A program made the position numbers and the translations under genes. The notes beneath the pieces were generated by a model that was given only the letters and a program-made list of their open reading frames with translations, did not search any database and was not told where the DNA came from. A stretch of 11,636 nucleotides of DNA from JAAZMU01 sp964547725 (GTDB lineage: Bacteria > Patescibacteriota > Minisyncoccia > Minisyncoccales > Minisyncoccaceae): assembly GCA_964547725.1 (NCBI GenBank), contig CAZJOO010000020.1, positions 1-11,636 of the forward strand, given 5' to 3'. Positions within the stretch are counted from its first letter, which is position 1. The number at the start of each line of letters is the position of its first letter. Of the stretch, positions 1-7,156 are shown piece after piece.

Positions 1-707
1 CTCTTGGCTATGAGATAACTTCAATCGATGAGAAAGTGAAAGAAGTTCCTTCTTTCGATAACCTTGTTGCTTACTATCCTTTAGCTTCTGGAACTGAAAA
101 TGGAACCGCTATCTCTGATATGAGTCCTAATTCAAACAACGGAACTAATAATGGAGCTAGTTCTGCTACTGGAGTAGATGGAAACATTGGGACGGCGATG
201 AGTTTTGATGGGATGAATGATTATGTGAATATTGGAAGTAATGTTGGTAATGAGATGAGAACTATTTCTTTATGGTTTAAATCACCAATATTAATTAATG
301 ATACTACAGTTAAAACACAGGCATTGATATTTAGGTGGACTAGCGGTAACAGCGATAATTGGGGTCTTGATTGGTGGCTTGGCAATGGTAAGTTGCAATG
401 GTTTTCGCACGTAGAGGCAACTGATCATCTGGTGTATTCAGATTCTAATGTTTGGAATTCTAATCAATGGTATCATATTATTGGAACGATAGACCCAATA
501 GACGGTATGATGATGTATGTTAATGGCGTAAAACAAGAGAATACAAACATAGGCACTACTGCTTCAAGCGCCACAAAGATAACCAATACAGTTATTGGAA
601 GCTGGGGAGACGCTGCTATTAGATATTTCAATGGCTCAATAGACGACGTCCGTATCTACAACCGCGCTCTAACGCAAGAAGAAGTCACCCTTTTATACAA
701 CAAATAA
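1..707 (+). CDS. LamG-domain (concanavalin-like) surface protein, C-terminal part, 5' end cut by window
   Basis: The frame is open to the left edge (first complete codon at base 3), so this is the tail of a longer protein. A GTG at 36 is in frame but has no sign of being a start. The visible ~234 residues match a Laminin-G-3 / concanavalin A-like jelly roll: an opening LVAYYPL strand, an AMSFDGMNDYVNIG strand, a TISLWFK strand, a WYHIIGTID...MMMYVNG pair, and the family's typical ending IDDVRIYNRALTQEEV followed by the stop. Such domains bind glycans or proteins and usually sit at the end of secreted or surface-anchored proteins; the signal peptide would lie outside the window. Ligand unknown. 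The last ~50 bases (641-690) are about 54% G+C against about 37% in the first 60 bases, with CGT/CGC arginine codons where neighbouring genes mostly use AGA. Family call is strong; function is open. Confidence 0.8.
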   Translation, partial: LGYEITSIDEKVKEVPSFDNLVAYYPLASGTENGTAISDMSPNSNNGTNNGASSATGVDGNIGTAMSFDGMNDYVNIGSNVGNEMRTISLWFKSPILINDTTVKTQALIFRWTSGNSDNWGLDWWLGNGKLQWFSHVEATDHLVYSDSNVWNSNQWYHIIGTIDPIDGMMMYVNGVKQENTNIGTTASSATKITNTVIGSWGDAAIRYFNGSIDDVRIYNRALTQEEVTLLYNK

Positions 708-719
708 CTAAATTAAAAC

Positions 720-748
720 TTGAAATATAAGTATAAATATAATAGAAT
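720..748 (+). promoter_or_regulatory. Putative sigma-70 promoter of the yebC operon
   Basis: TTGAAA (720-725), 17 bases, then TAGAAT (743-748). An overlapping perfect TATAAT lies at 738-743. With the first pairing transcription would begin at about 755, the A of the yebC ATG; with the second at about 750. Either way the mRNA would be leaderless or nearly so. The 47-base gap after the LamG gene shows no hairpin terminator. The call rests on consensus match only, in a very AT-rich stretch. Confidence 0.45.
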
Positions 749-754
749 AAAATC

Positions 755-1465
755 ATGAGTGGACATTCACATTGGAGTACAATTAAGTTTAAAAAAGGAA
801 GAGAGGATGCTTTAAGAAGTAAGGTTTTCTCTAAGTTTGCAAAAGAAATAACAGTAGCCGCCAAAGATGGTGGAGGTGATTTGGATTTTAACCCAAAGCT
901 AAGAATGATTGTTGAAAAAGCACGAACAGAAAACATGCCTTCTGACAATATTGATAAGGCGATAAAGAAAGGAACTGGTGAACTAAAAGGAGATGCTTTA
1001 GAAGAATTTTTATTTGAAGCTTATGGTCCAGGAGGAGTTGCTATTTTGATTGAAGGAATCACTGATAATATGAATAGAACCTTTAATGAAATGAGAGTTA
1101 CTATTGCTCAGAACGGAGGAAAATTAGTAGAGTCTGGCGCTCTTAAATGGATGTTTGAAAAGAAAGGACTAATTGAAATTAAAAAAGGAGAAAAAAACGA
1201 TGAAGACATGGAACTTGATTTTATCAGTGCTGGAGCAGATGATATTTCCATAGAAGAAGATACTTTTATCGTAGAAACTAAATTAGAAGACTTTGATAAG
1301 GTTAGAAAAGGCATTGAAGGAATGGGATACAAGATTGATACTTTTTCTCTTCCATGGATTGCTAAAGAAAAAGTAGAAGCTGATAAAGAAAAGAACTACA
1401 AACTATTTGAAGCCCTTGATGAATCAGAAGACGTAAAAGACTTTTATTATAATCTAAACGACTAA
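755..1465 (+). CDS. yebC: YebC/PmpR (TACO1) family protein
   Basis: The 236 residues cover the whole family length (about 240). Recognisable blocks are the N-terminal MSGHSHWSTIKFKK (usual form AGHSKWANIKHRK), NMPSDNIDKAIKKG at 60-73, EAYGPGGVAILIEG at 88-101, NRTFNEMR at 107-114, GALKWMFEKKG at 128-138 and a C-terminal LDESEDVKDFYYNL. The family was first described as DNA-binding transcriptional regulators; its mitochondrial member TACO1 and more recent bacterial work point to a role in translation, helping ribosomes through difficult stretches such as proline runs. It acts in the cytoplasm. The ATG at 755 gives the canonical N-terminus and has no Shine-Dalgarno. The stop shares one base with the ruvC start (TAATG). 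The yebC-ruvC pairing is common in bacteria. The family call is secure; the choice between regulator and translation factor is not. Confidence 0.95.
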   Translation: MSGHSHWSTIKFKKGREDALRSKVFSKFAKEITVAAKDGGGDLDFNPKLRMIVEKARTENMPSDNIDKAIKKGTGELKGDALEEFLFEAYGPGGVAILIEGITDNMNRTFNEMRVTIAQNGGKLVESGALKWMFEKKGLIEIKKGEKNDEDMELDFISAGADDISIEEDTFIVETKLEDFDKVRKGIEGMGYKIDTFSLPWIAKEKVEADKEKNYKLFEALDESEDVKDFYYNLND

Positions 1466-1932
1466 TGAGAATATTGGGGCTCGACCCGGGAACAGCGACA
1501 ACAGGATTCGGTATTATTGAAACAGCTCAAGATGAATTGAGTTGTTTGCATTATGGAGCTATAATAACAGCAGCCAATACTAAGGACGAAGACCGGCTTG
1601 TTATTATTCACTCTGAATTAAAAAGTCTTTTAAAGGAATATAAGCCAGATGCTGTCTCCATAGAAAAACTATATTTTTTTAAAAACCAGAAAACAGTTAT
1701 TCCAGTAAGTCAGGCCAGAGGAGTTTTACTTTTAACAGTGGCAGGTTTCAATATTCCTATTTTTGAATTCACTCCCCCACAAGTTAAAGTGGCTGTGACC
1801 GGATACGGAAGAGCTCAAAAAAAACAAGTTCAAGAAATGGTGCAAAGACTCCTTAATCTTGAAAAGATTCCAAAGCCAGACGATGCTGCAGATGCACTCG
1901 CTCTAGCCATAGCTTATTCTTATTTATTATGA
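1465..1932 (+). CDS. ruvC: Holliday junction resolvase RuvC
   Basis: A 155-residue RuvC endonuclease, near the usual 160-175. It cuts four-way DNA junctions symmetrically after RuvAB branch migration. The acidic catalytic set is visible: D7 in ILGLDPGTATTGFG, E67 in SIEKLYF, and the D140/D143 pair in PDDAADALALA, which match E. coli D7, E66, D138 and D141. The sequence around residues 72-90 (FKNQKT...SQARGVLLL) and 103-115 (TPPQVKVAVTGYG) is also typical. Its ATG overlaps the yebC stop by one base, and its TGA overlaps the next ATG by four (ATGA), so the three genes are probably translated by coupling. TGA is used as a stop only here. The usual partners ruvA and ruvB do not follow; a penicillin-binding protein does. 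The tail ends soon after the last catalytic residue, so the C-terminal helix is short, but nothing essential appears missing. Confidence 0.95.
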   Translation: MRILGLDPGTATTGFGIIETAQDELSCLHYGAIITAANTKDEDRLVIIHSELKSLLKEYKPDAVSIEKLYFFKNQKTVIPVSQARGVLLLTVAGFNIPIFEFTPPQVKVAVTGYGRAQKKQVQEMVQRLLNLEKIPKPDDAADALALAIAYSYLL

Positions 1933-3818
1933 AAAAAAACAAAAAAAGAAACTTTAAATCATATTTAAAATTTTTAATCCTATTTATTCTAGCCTGTATT
2001 GCCCTTCTTTTTATTTTCGTATTTTTAATCATTAAAGATTTTCCTAGACCAGAAGTGTTTAGCGAAATTAGTATGAGTGAAAATACAAATATTTACGACC
2101 GTACGGGAGAAGTTCTTTTATCTAGTATCTATGGAGAAGAAAAAAGAAAATATGTTCAACTAGAAGATATCCCTCAAAACTTAAAAAATGCTATTATCTC
2201 TACCGAAGATGCAGATTTTTATACTCATCATGGCATTGATTTAAAAGGAATATTAAGAGCTATTAAAATTAACGTAACAACAACTTCTCTTTCTCAGGGA
2301 GCTTCAACTCTTGACCAGCAGTTAATAAGGTCTACTTTTTTGTCAGCAGAAAAAACAGCCACTAGAAAAATTAAAGAAATTATTCTAGCGGTTGAGCTTG
2401 ATAGAAGGTATGAAAAAGATCAAATTCTTGAATGGTATATCAATCAAGTCCCTTTTGGAATTAACATTTACGGAGCCGAAGAAGCAGCAAATACTTATTT
2501 CCAAAAACCTTTAAAAGAAATTACTCTTGAAGAAGCCGCTACTCTTGCGGCTATCGTTCAATTACCTTCTTACTACTCTCCATACGGTAGTCATTTAGAC
2601 GGACTTATGGAAAGAAAAGACTATGTACTAAGTAGAATGGCTGAAGAAGAATATATAACTAAGGAAGTGGCCGAAGAAACATCTTTAATCGAAGTTGTTT
2701 TTAATCAAAAGCCGCAAACAAAAGCTTCTCACTTTGTAACCTATGTCCAAAAACAATTAGAAGAAATCTATGGAAGAGACTTTTTGGAAACAAAAGGTTT
2801 GAAAATATATACTTCTCTTGATTACAATCTTCAAGAAAAAGCAGAAGAAATCGTAAAAGAAAAAGTAGCTCAAAATTCAATAACCTATAAAACATATAAC
2901 TCAGCCTTAGTTGCTATGAATCCTCAAACAGGAGAAATTTTATCAATGGTTGGTTCTGCCGATCCTTGGGCAGAATCATATCCAGAAGGTTGTAATCCAG
3001 CAGTTGATTGTAAGTTTGTTCCCTCTTTTAATGTTGCCACTCAAGGAAACAGACAGCCAGGATCTTCCTTTAAACCATTTGCTTATGCTGAGGCTTTTTC
3101 AAAAGGATATGATCCAGACACCACTCTTGTAAAAGATGAATACACAAACTTTGGATTCTATGGGGATAAAGAATATATACCACAAAACTATGATGGAAGA
3201 TTCAGAGGTTGGATTACTTTAAGGTCTGCCCTTAATCAATCTTTAAACATACCTGCGGTTAAAGTTATTTTAAATTTAGCTGGAATTGATGACACTGTAA
3301 AACTAGCAACAAAAATGGGTATCACTACGTTGAATCAAACTCCTTCATATTATGGTCCAGCCCTTGTTTTAGGAGGAGGAGAAGTTCACCTTCTGGATAT
3401 GACTTCTGCTTATTCTGTTTTTGCTAATGGCGGCTACAACGTTCCTCCAGTTAGTATTTTAAAAATAGAGGATTCTAATGGTAATGTTATCTACAAAAAC
3501 ACAAACACTCCTAGAAAAGTTCTCTCTTCTGAAGTAACAGAAACAATGATGGATGTTTTGTCAGACAATGCTTCAAGAGCTCCTATGTTTGGATGGAACT
3601 CTCTTCTATATATTCCTGAGTATAAGGTGGCTGTTAAAACTGGAACTACGCAAGATTTTGTTGACGGCTGGACTATGGGAACTTGCGACTTAGTAACTGT
3701 GGGTGTTTGGGCTGGAAACAATGATAATTCCCCTATGGGAAACAATGCTTTAGGAACATCAGTTGCTGGACCAATCTGGAACGAATTCATTACTTATGCT
3801 ATTAATTACTTAAGATAA
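1929..3818 (+). CDS. Class A penicillin-binding protein (bifunctional transglycosylase/transpeptidase, PBP1A type)
   Basis: A 629-residue membrane-anchored murein synthase that polymerises lipid II and cross-links the peptides outside the membrane. A basic N-terminus (MKKNKKRNFK) precedes one membrane segment at about 14-36. The GT51 transglycosylase domain follows: STEDADFYTHHG (91-102, catalytic Glu93), GASTLDQQLIRSTF (124-137), a TRKIKEIILAVELDRRY block (145-161) and KDQILEWYINQVPFG (163-177). The transpeptidase domain has all three motifs: SSFK at 379-382 (nucleophile Ser379), SLN at 438-440 and KTGT at 570-573. The protein ends soon after the transpeptidase fold, without a C-terminal extension. 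ATG at 1929 overlaps the ruvC stop. No Shine-Dalgarno is visible. The symbol could be mrcA, ponA or pbpC-like, so none is given. Catalytic residues are intact, so an active enzyme is expected. Confidence 0.95.
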   Translation: MKKNKKRNFKSYLKFLILFILACIALLFIFVFLIIKDFPRPEVFSEISMSENTNIYDRTGEVLLSSIYGEEKRKYVQLEDIPQNLKNAIISTEDADFYTHHGIDLKGILRAIKINVTTTSLSQGASTLDQQLIRSTFLSAEKTATRKIKEIILAVELDRRYEKDQILEWYINQVPFGINIYGAEEAANTYFQKPLKEITLEEAATLAAIVQLPSYYSPYGSHLDGLMERKDYVLSRMAEEEYITKEVAEETSLIEVVFNQKPQTKASHFVTYVQKQLEEIYGRDFLETKGLKIYTSLDYNLQEKAEEIVKEKVAQNSITYKTYNSALVAMNPQTGEILSMVGSADPWAESYPEGCNPAVDCKFVPSFNVATQGNRQPGSSFKPFAYAEAFSKGYDPDTTLVKDEYTNFGFYGDKEYIPQNYDGRFRGWITLRSALNQSLNIPAVKVILNLAGIDDTVKLATKMGITTLNQTPSYYGPALVLGGGEVHLLDMTSAYSVFANGGYNVPPVSILKIEDSNGNVIYKNTNTPRKVLSSEVTETMMDVLSDNASRAPMFGWNSLLYIPEYKVAVKTGTTQDFVDGWTMGTCDLVTVGVWAGNNDNSPMGNNALGTSVAGPIWNEFITYAINYLR

Positions 3819-3834
3819 ATAAATAAAGAAAAAT

Positions 3835-4431
3835 ATGTCAAAAAAAGAAAGAACATTCGTGATTATTAAACCCGATGGAATCCAAAGATCTCTTGTCGGA
3901 GAAATTATTAGTAGGTTTGAGAGAACTGGACTTAAAATAGTAGCCATGAAACTTGGTTATGCTGATGAAGAAAGATGTTGGAAGCATTATGATAAAAATG
4001 ATGTTTGGTTTGAAGCTAAAGGACAAATTACTATTAGCAACAGAGAAGCAAACAATCTTCCTATCGAAAAACCAGCCATTGAATATGGAAAAGATATTAT
4101 TAGAGCCCTTGTTAAATATATGACTTGCTCTCCGGTATTGTTTTTAGTTCTTGAAGGAAATAGCGCTGTGCAAATAGTTAAAAAACTAGTTGGAGGAACA
4201 GAACCATTAACTTCTGAAGTAGGAACTATTAGAGGAGATTACACTATCGACTCATACGAACTTTCAAACATTGATGGAAGAGCGGTAAGAAATCTTATTC
4301 ACTGCTCTGACAAACCAGAAGAAGCTGAAAAAGAAATACAATTGTGGATGAACGAAGAAGATATTATCAACTACAAATTACTTGCTAATCAAATTATATA
4401 CGATATCAATCTAGACGGAATTAAGGAATAA
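3835..4431 (+). CDS. ndk: Nucleoside diphosphate kinase, long form with insertions
   Basis: Transfers the gamma-phosphate from ATP to other (d)NDPs through a phosphohistidine, keeping NTP and dNTP pools balanced. Core motifs are FVIIKPDGIQR (8-18, Lys12), the PVLFLVLEG strand (100-108), GTIRGDY (130-136) and the active-site NLIHCSDKPEEAEKEI with catalytic His156. Ordinary bacterial Ndk is about 140-150 residues with the histidine near 115-118; this one has 198. About 30 extra residues lie between HYDKND and GKDIIRALVKYM (roughly 55-86). About 8 more precede the active site (TIDSYELSNIDGRAVRN). A C-terminal tail runs past LWMNEEDI. From memory, this long form recurs in candidate-phyla bacteria and some archaea, so it is a subtype and not a damaged gene. 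It starts 16 bases after the penicillin-binding protein gene and is followed directly by a terminator. It is probably the last gene of this transcription unit. Confidence 0.93.
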   Translation: MSKKERTFVIIKPDGIQRSLVGEIISRFERTGLKIVAMKLGYADEERCWKHYDKNDVWFEAKGQITISNREANNLPIEKPAIEYGKDIIRALVKYMTCSPVLFLVLEGNSAVQIVKKLVGGTEPLTSEVGTIRGDYTIDSYELSNIDGRAVRNLIHCSDKPEEAEKEIQLWMNEEDIINYKLLANQIIYDINLDGIKE

Positions 4432-4459
4432 AAAAAGAGCGCCGATAGGCGCTTTTTTT
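4430..4459. terminator. Bidirectional intrinsic terminator between ndk and dnaN
   Basis: A 6-bp perfect stem, AGCGCC (4438-4443) and GGCGCT (4448-4453), closes a GATA loop. It is followed by seven T on the plus strand and preceded by an A run on the other flank (4430-4436), which reads as a T run on the minus strand. It can therefore end both the yebC-ndk unit and the convergent dnaA-dnaN unit. It overlaps the ndk stop codon by two bases. Confidence 0.9.
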
Positions 4460-4468
4460 ATCCTCTAA

Positions 4469-5593
4469 TTATCTTTTAATTGGCATTACTACGTAAATAT
4501 AATCTATTCCCTCTTCGTCTCTAATAACCCCTGCTCCTGAATTTCCTTGAAGTTCTAAAATGGCATTCTTTGTTTTAACACGATTTATTCCGTCTAGAAC
4601 AAATTTATAGTTAAAAGAAATTTCTGTATCTTCTCCATCGATAACCGCTTCTAGAGTAGAGCTATTTTCTCCTAAATCTAAATCTCTACTTAAAATCTCT
4701 AAACATCTTTTATCGTTCTTAATCTTAATTTCATTAATCTTTCCAGCAAATAATCCTGCTAACTTAATTTGTTTAACAAGAGATTCCTTATCAATAATAA
4801 TTCTTGTTTTGTACTCCTTTGGAATAATTTCCTTATATGCTGGATAATTACCTTCTATTTGTCTTGAAATTAAGTTTATCTCTGGATGATCAACTTCGTT
4901 TAAACTAGTTTCAAATAATATTTGTGATTCAGAATAATATATTTTAACTGACCCTATATTTTCTTGAAGAATGTTAATTACTTCCTTGGTTGTTTTTTGA
5001 GATAATATAAATTTGATATCGTCGGTGAAAGAATTCTTGTAATTGTTAGATTTGATAGTTCTTTCCACTAATCGAAAACTATCAGTTGCTACTAAATTAA
5101 CAACGTCTTTTTTAAACACAAAATAAATTCCTGATATTTCGGGTCTAATTTGAGATGTGCTAGCAATATCAACAACATCAGCCAATCCTTCCTTTAGCTC
5201 TTGAGCACTGATTTCAATGAAATCTTCTTTTGAAAATTGTGGAATAATTGGAAAATCATCTGCCGTAAAACCTTTAATTTGAGTCTTAAAATTAGTAGTT
5301 TTAATAAATAAAGTATCGTTCTTGTCTTCTATTTCTATTTTTTCATCAGTAATACTATTAATTACTTGAGTTAATATTTTAGCTGGAATAGTAATCTTTC
5401 CTTCTTCTTCTGTTTTACATAACCCCCACCATTCAATTCCTGTTTCTAAATCTGTTGAAGATATTTTTAAGAAATTAGGCAAAGCTTCAATGAGAACATT
5501 ATTTAAAATAGGTAAAGTTGAATTTCTTCCAGTTAATCTTTCTGTGTAATTCAAACCTTTTTTTAGTTCGTGTGTTAATATGGTTAGTTTCAT
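4469..5593 (-). CDS. dnaN: DNA polymerase III beta subunit (sliding clamp)
   Basis: The 374-residue protein has the length and layout of the ring-forming clamp that tethers DNA polymerase III to its template and recruits other repair and replication factors. The N-terminus MKLTILTHELKKGLNYTERL...NSTLPILNNVLIEA is characteristic. Further typical segments are TDLETGIEW (52-60), IKGFTADDFPIIP in the first domain, EISGIYF and LVATDSFRLVERTI in the second, and the C-terminal DYIYVVMPIKR, whose MPI/MPM ending contributes to the peptide-binding pocket. Three clamp folds of about 120 residues each are expected. The gene starts 28 bases after the dnaA stop; that gap is AT-rich with no convincing promoter or Shine-Dalgarno, so co-transcription with dnaA is likely. 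It ends at the shared hairpin next to ndk. Confidence 0.96.
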   Translation of the reverse strand: MKLTILTHELKKGLNYTERLTGRNSTLPILNNVLIEALPNFLKISSTDLETGIEWWGLCKTEEEGKITIPAKILTQVINSITDEKIEIEDKNDTLFIKTTNFKTQIKGFTADDFPIIPQFSKEDFIEISAQELKEGLADVVDIASTSQIRPEISGIYFVFKKDVVNLVATDSFRLVERTIKSNNYKNSFTDDIKFILSQKTTKEVINILQENIGSVKIYYSESQILFETSLNEVDHPEINLISRQIEGNYPAYKEIIPKEYKTRIIIDKESLVKQIKLAGLFAGKINEIKIKNDKRCLEILSRDLDLGENSSTLEAVIDGEDTEISFNYKFVLDGINRVKTKNAILELQGNSGAGVIRDEEGIDYIYVVMPIKR

Positions 5594-5621
5594 AATTTTT
5601 TAGTTATTTTAATAAATAATT

Positions 5622-6968
5622 TTATTCACTATAAATCCTTTGAAGGATCATGTCTACTTCCTGGCTAAATTTTTGGTTTTCATCATATTCCTTTTCCATA
5701 AGAGAACATGAGTGCATGACTGTTGTATGATCTTTTCCTCCGAATTTTCTTCCAATAACAGAATAAGATAATTTCAATTCTTTTTTAAGTAAAAACATTG
5801 ATAATTGTCTTGGTTTCGAATACTCTTTTTTTCTTGAAGACATGAAAAGATTCTGATCTTGAAGATTGTAAAAATCAACAATAGTTTCAATGATTTTTTC
5901 TGGGGTAGTTACTTTTGTCTTTACACTAATGATGTTTTTTAATTGTTTTTTAATATCTTCTAAAGTAGAAGGTCTTTTGTTAATTTTTTCGACAATTAAT
6001 ATCTTGTTCAAAGCTCCTTCTAATTCTCGGACATTTTTCTGAATATTTGAAGCTATATACTCAATTGCTTCATAAGAAATATTTAAGCCTTTTTCGTCTG
6101 CTTTTTGTTTCAAAATAGCCATTCTTGTTTCAAGGTCTGGCATGCCTACATCTGCAATCATTCCTCCTTCAAACCTTGATCTCAACCTATCGGTTAAAGT
6201 AGGGATAGAGCCTGGATGTTTATCTGAGGACAAAATAATTTGTTTATTGTTTTGGTATAAAGCGTTGAAAATATGGAAAAACTCTTCTTGTGTTTTTGTT
6301 TTTCCAGAAATAAACTGAATATCATCAATAATTAAAACATCAATACTGGCAAACTCTTTTTTAAGTTCCTCCATTTTGTTTTCTCTAATACTATTAACAA
6401 CGTCTGTAATCATTTTTTCGGCAGGGAAATATCTAATTTTCTGATTTGGATATCTTTCTTTTATCTTATTCCCCACTCCTTGTATCAAGTGTGTTTTTCC
6501 TAGTCCTACTCCTCCGTATATGAAAAGAGGGTTATATGCCTCTCCAGGGTTTTCAATAATAGCTTCTCCGGCAGCATGAGCCATTTCGTTAAATGGTCCA
6601 ACAATTAGTTTTTCTAGTTCGTATTTAGGATTTAAATTAGTTTCCTCATCTCTCTCAAACTCAGAAAAGCCCATTTGCTCCTCGTTTATCTTTACTGTAT
6701 TATTGCTTTGAAAAACTTGTTTAGACGGAGCAATTATATATTCAATATCTCTAATAGAAGAATCAACAGATTTTAATATTTTTAAAATCTCTGTTTTGTA
6801 TTTTTGTTCTAACCATTCTTTGCTAAAAGAATTAGGTACAGAAACTACGATTACATCCCCAAACATTTCTGAAATCTTTGTGTTCGCAAACCATGTCGCA
6901 AAGTTTGCAGGAGATATACTCAATTTGATTTGTGCTAGCACTGATTGCCAGATTTCTTCTTGAGTCAT
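5622..6968 (-). CDS. dnaA: Chromosomal replication initiator protein DnaA
   Basis: AAA+ ATPase that binds DnaA boxes at oriC and melts the origin. The start is placed at the ATG at 6968 (448 residues), where the product begins MTQEEIWQSVLAQIK, the expected domain I helix. An in-frame ATG at 7043 would add 25 residues without family resemblance and would run through three of the DnaA boxes, so it is rejected. Numbered from 6968: domain I about 1-85; linker about 86-112; AAA+ core from NPKYELEKLIVGPFN; Walker A GGVGLGKTH at 152-160; Walker B LIIDDIQF at 212-219; the NVRELEGALNK block at 312-322. The C-terminal DNA-binding helix-turn-helix has the signature GGKDHTTVMHS at 410-420. The gene lies beside oriC and upstream of dnaN, the standard arrangement. 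Boxes overlapping its promoter suggest autoregulation. Confidence 0.97.
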   Translation of the reverse strand: MTQEEIWQSVLAQIKLSISPANFATWFANTKISEMFGDVIVVSVPNSFSKEWLEQKYKTEILKILKSVDSSIRDIEYIIAPSKQVFQSNNTVKINEEQMGFSEFERDEETNLNPKYELEKLIVGPFNEMAHAAGEAIIENPGEAYNPLFIYGGVGLGKTHLIQGVGNKIKERYPNQKIRYFPAEKMITDVVNSIRENKMEELKKEFASIDVLIIDDIQFISGKTKTQEEFFHIFNALYQNNKQIILSSDKHPGSIPTLTDRLRSRFEGGMIADVGMPDLETRMAILKQKADEKGLNISYEAIEYIASNIQKNVRELEGALNKILIVEKINKRPSTLEDIKKQLKNIISVKTKVTTPEKIIETIVDFYNLQDQNLFMSSRKKEYSKPRQLSMFLLKKELKLSYSVIGRKFGGKDHTTVMHSCSLMEKEYDENQKFSQEVDMILQRIYSE

Positions 6969-6984
6969 ATTTTTACTTAATTGT

Positions 6985-7012
6985 ATTATAGTATATGTGG
7001 AGAAATTTGCAA
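6985..7012 (-). promoter_or_regulatory. Putative dnaA promoter
   Basis: Read on the minus strand, TTGCAA (7012-7007) is followed after 16 bases by a perfect TATAAT (6990-6985). Transcription would begin near 6978, leaving a leader of only about 10 bases and no Shine-Dalgarno. The DnaA box at 6996-7004 sits between the two hexamers, so bound DnaA should block RNA polymerase. The -10 is strong, the -35 matches at four of six positions. Confidence 0.5.
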
Positions 7013-7064
7013 AGGTGTTGATAAATAAAGGTTTCCCAAACAATTGTGCAAAACGTGTGGAAAA
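6996..7064 (-). promoter_or_regulatory. Cluster of four DnaA boxes
   Basis: Each site differs by one base from TTATNCACA, read on the minus strand: TTTTCCACA (7064-7056), TTTTGCACA (7053-7045), TTATCAACA (7024-7016) and TTCTCCACA (7004-6996). All face the same way, towards dnaA and the AT-rich stretch. Start-to-start distances are 11, 29 and 20 bases. Four same-strand near-matches within 69 bases beside dnaA are unlikely by chance. None is a perfect box, which may mean ordered, ATP-DnaA-dependent filling or a shifted local consensus. Confidence 0.75.
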
Positions 7065-7092
7065 CTAGGGCAAAAAGTAGACAAAATCTTGA

Positions 7093-7113
7093 AAAAAGAA
7101 AAACTTTCTTTTT
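7093..7113. repeat. 9-bp perfect inverted repeat inside the origin region
   Basis: AAAAAGAAA (7093-7101) and TTTCTTTTT (7105-7113) are separated by AAC. The arms are almost pure A:T and of opposite purine/pyrimidine composition. It could be a small hairpin, a bend, or a chance product of low-complexity sequence between the DnaA boxes and the rpmH promoter. Role unknown. Confidence 0.45.
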
Positions 7114-7127
7114 CCTGCAATGAGCAA

Positions 7128-7156
7128 TTGACCGATTCCAAAATTTTTGCTATGGT
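7128..7156 (+). promoter_or_regulatory. Putative promoter of the rpmH-rnpA-yidC-khpB operon
   Basis: TTGACC (7128-7133), a 17-base spacer, then TATGGT (7151-7156) preceded by TGC, an extended -10 element. Transcription would start near 7163, about 19 bases before the rpmH ATG. It is the best promoter match between the DnaA boxes and rpmH. Confidence 0.5.

Noticed and set aside
36..38. GTG as start of the LamG protein
   Set aside because: The frame stays open to the window edge and nothing upstream resembles initiation signals; the gene most likely begins outside.
685..948. Minus-strand frame overlapping the LamG end and yebC start
   Set aside because: Mostly antisense to a clear yebC and without recognisable protein features.
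1930..1932. Recoded TGA (glycine), as in Gracilibacteria and Absconditabacteria
   Set aside because: The only TGA in a gene frame is a terminal ruvC stop overlapping the next ATG; fourteen genes contain no internal TGA, so the standard code fits.
3491..3790. Minus-strand 99-codon frame inside the penicillin-binding protein gene
   Set aside because: Antisense shadow of the transpeptidase domain; the sense frame carries the KTGT motif.
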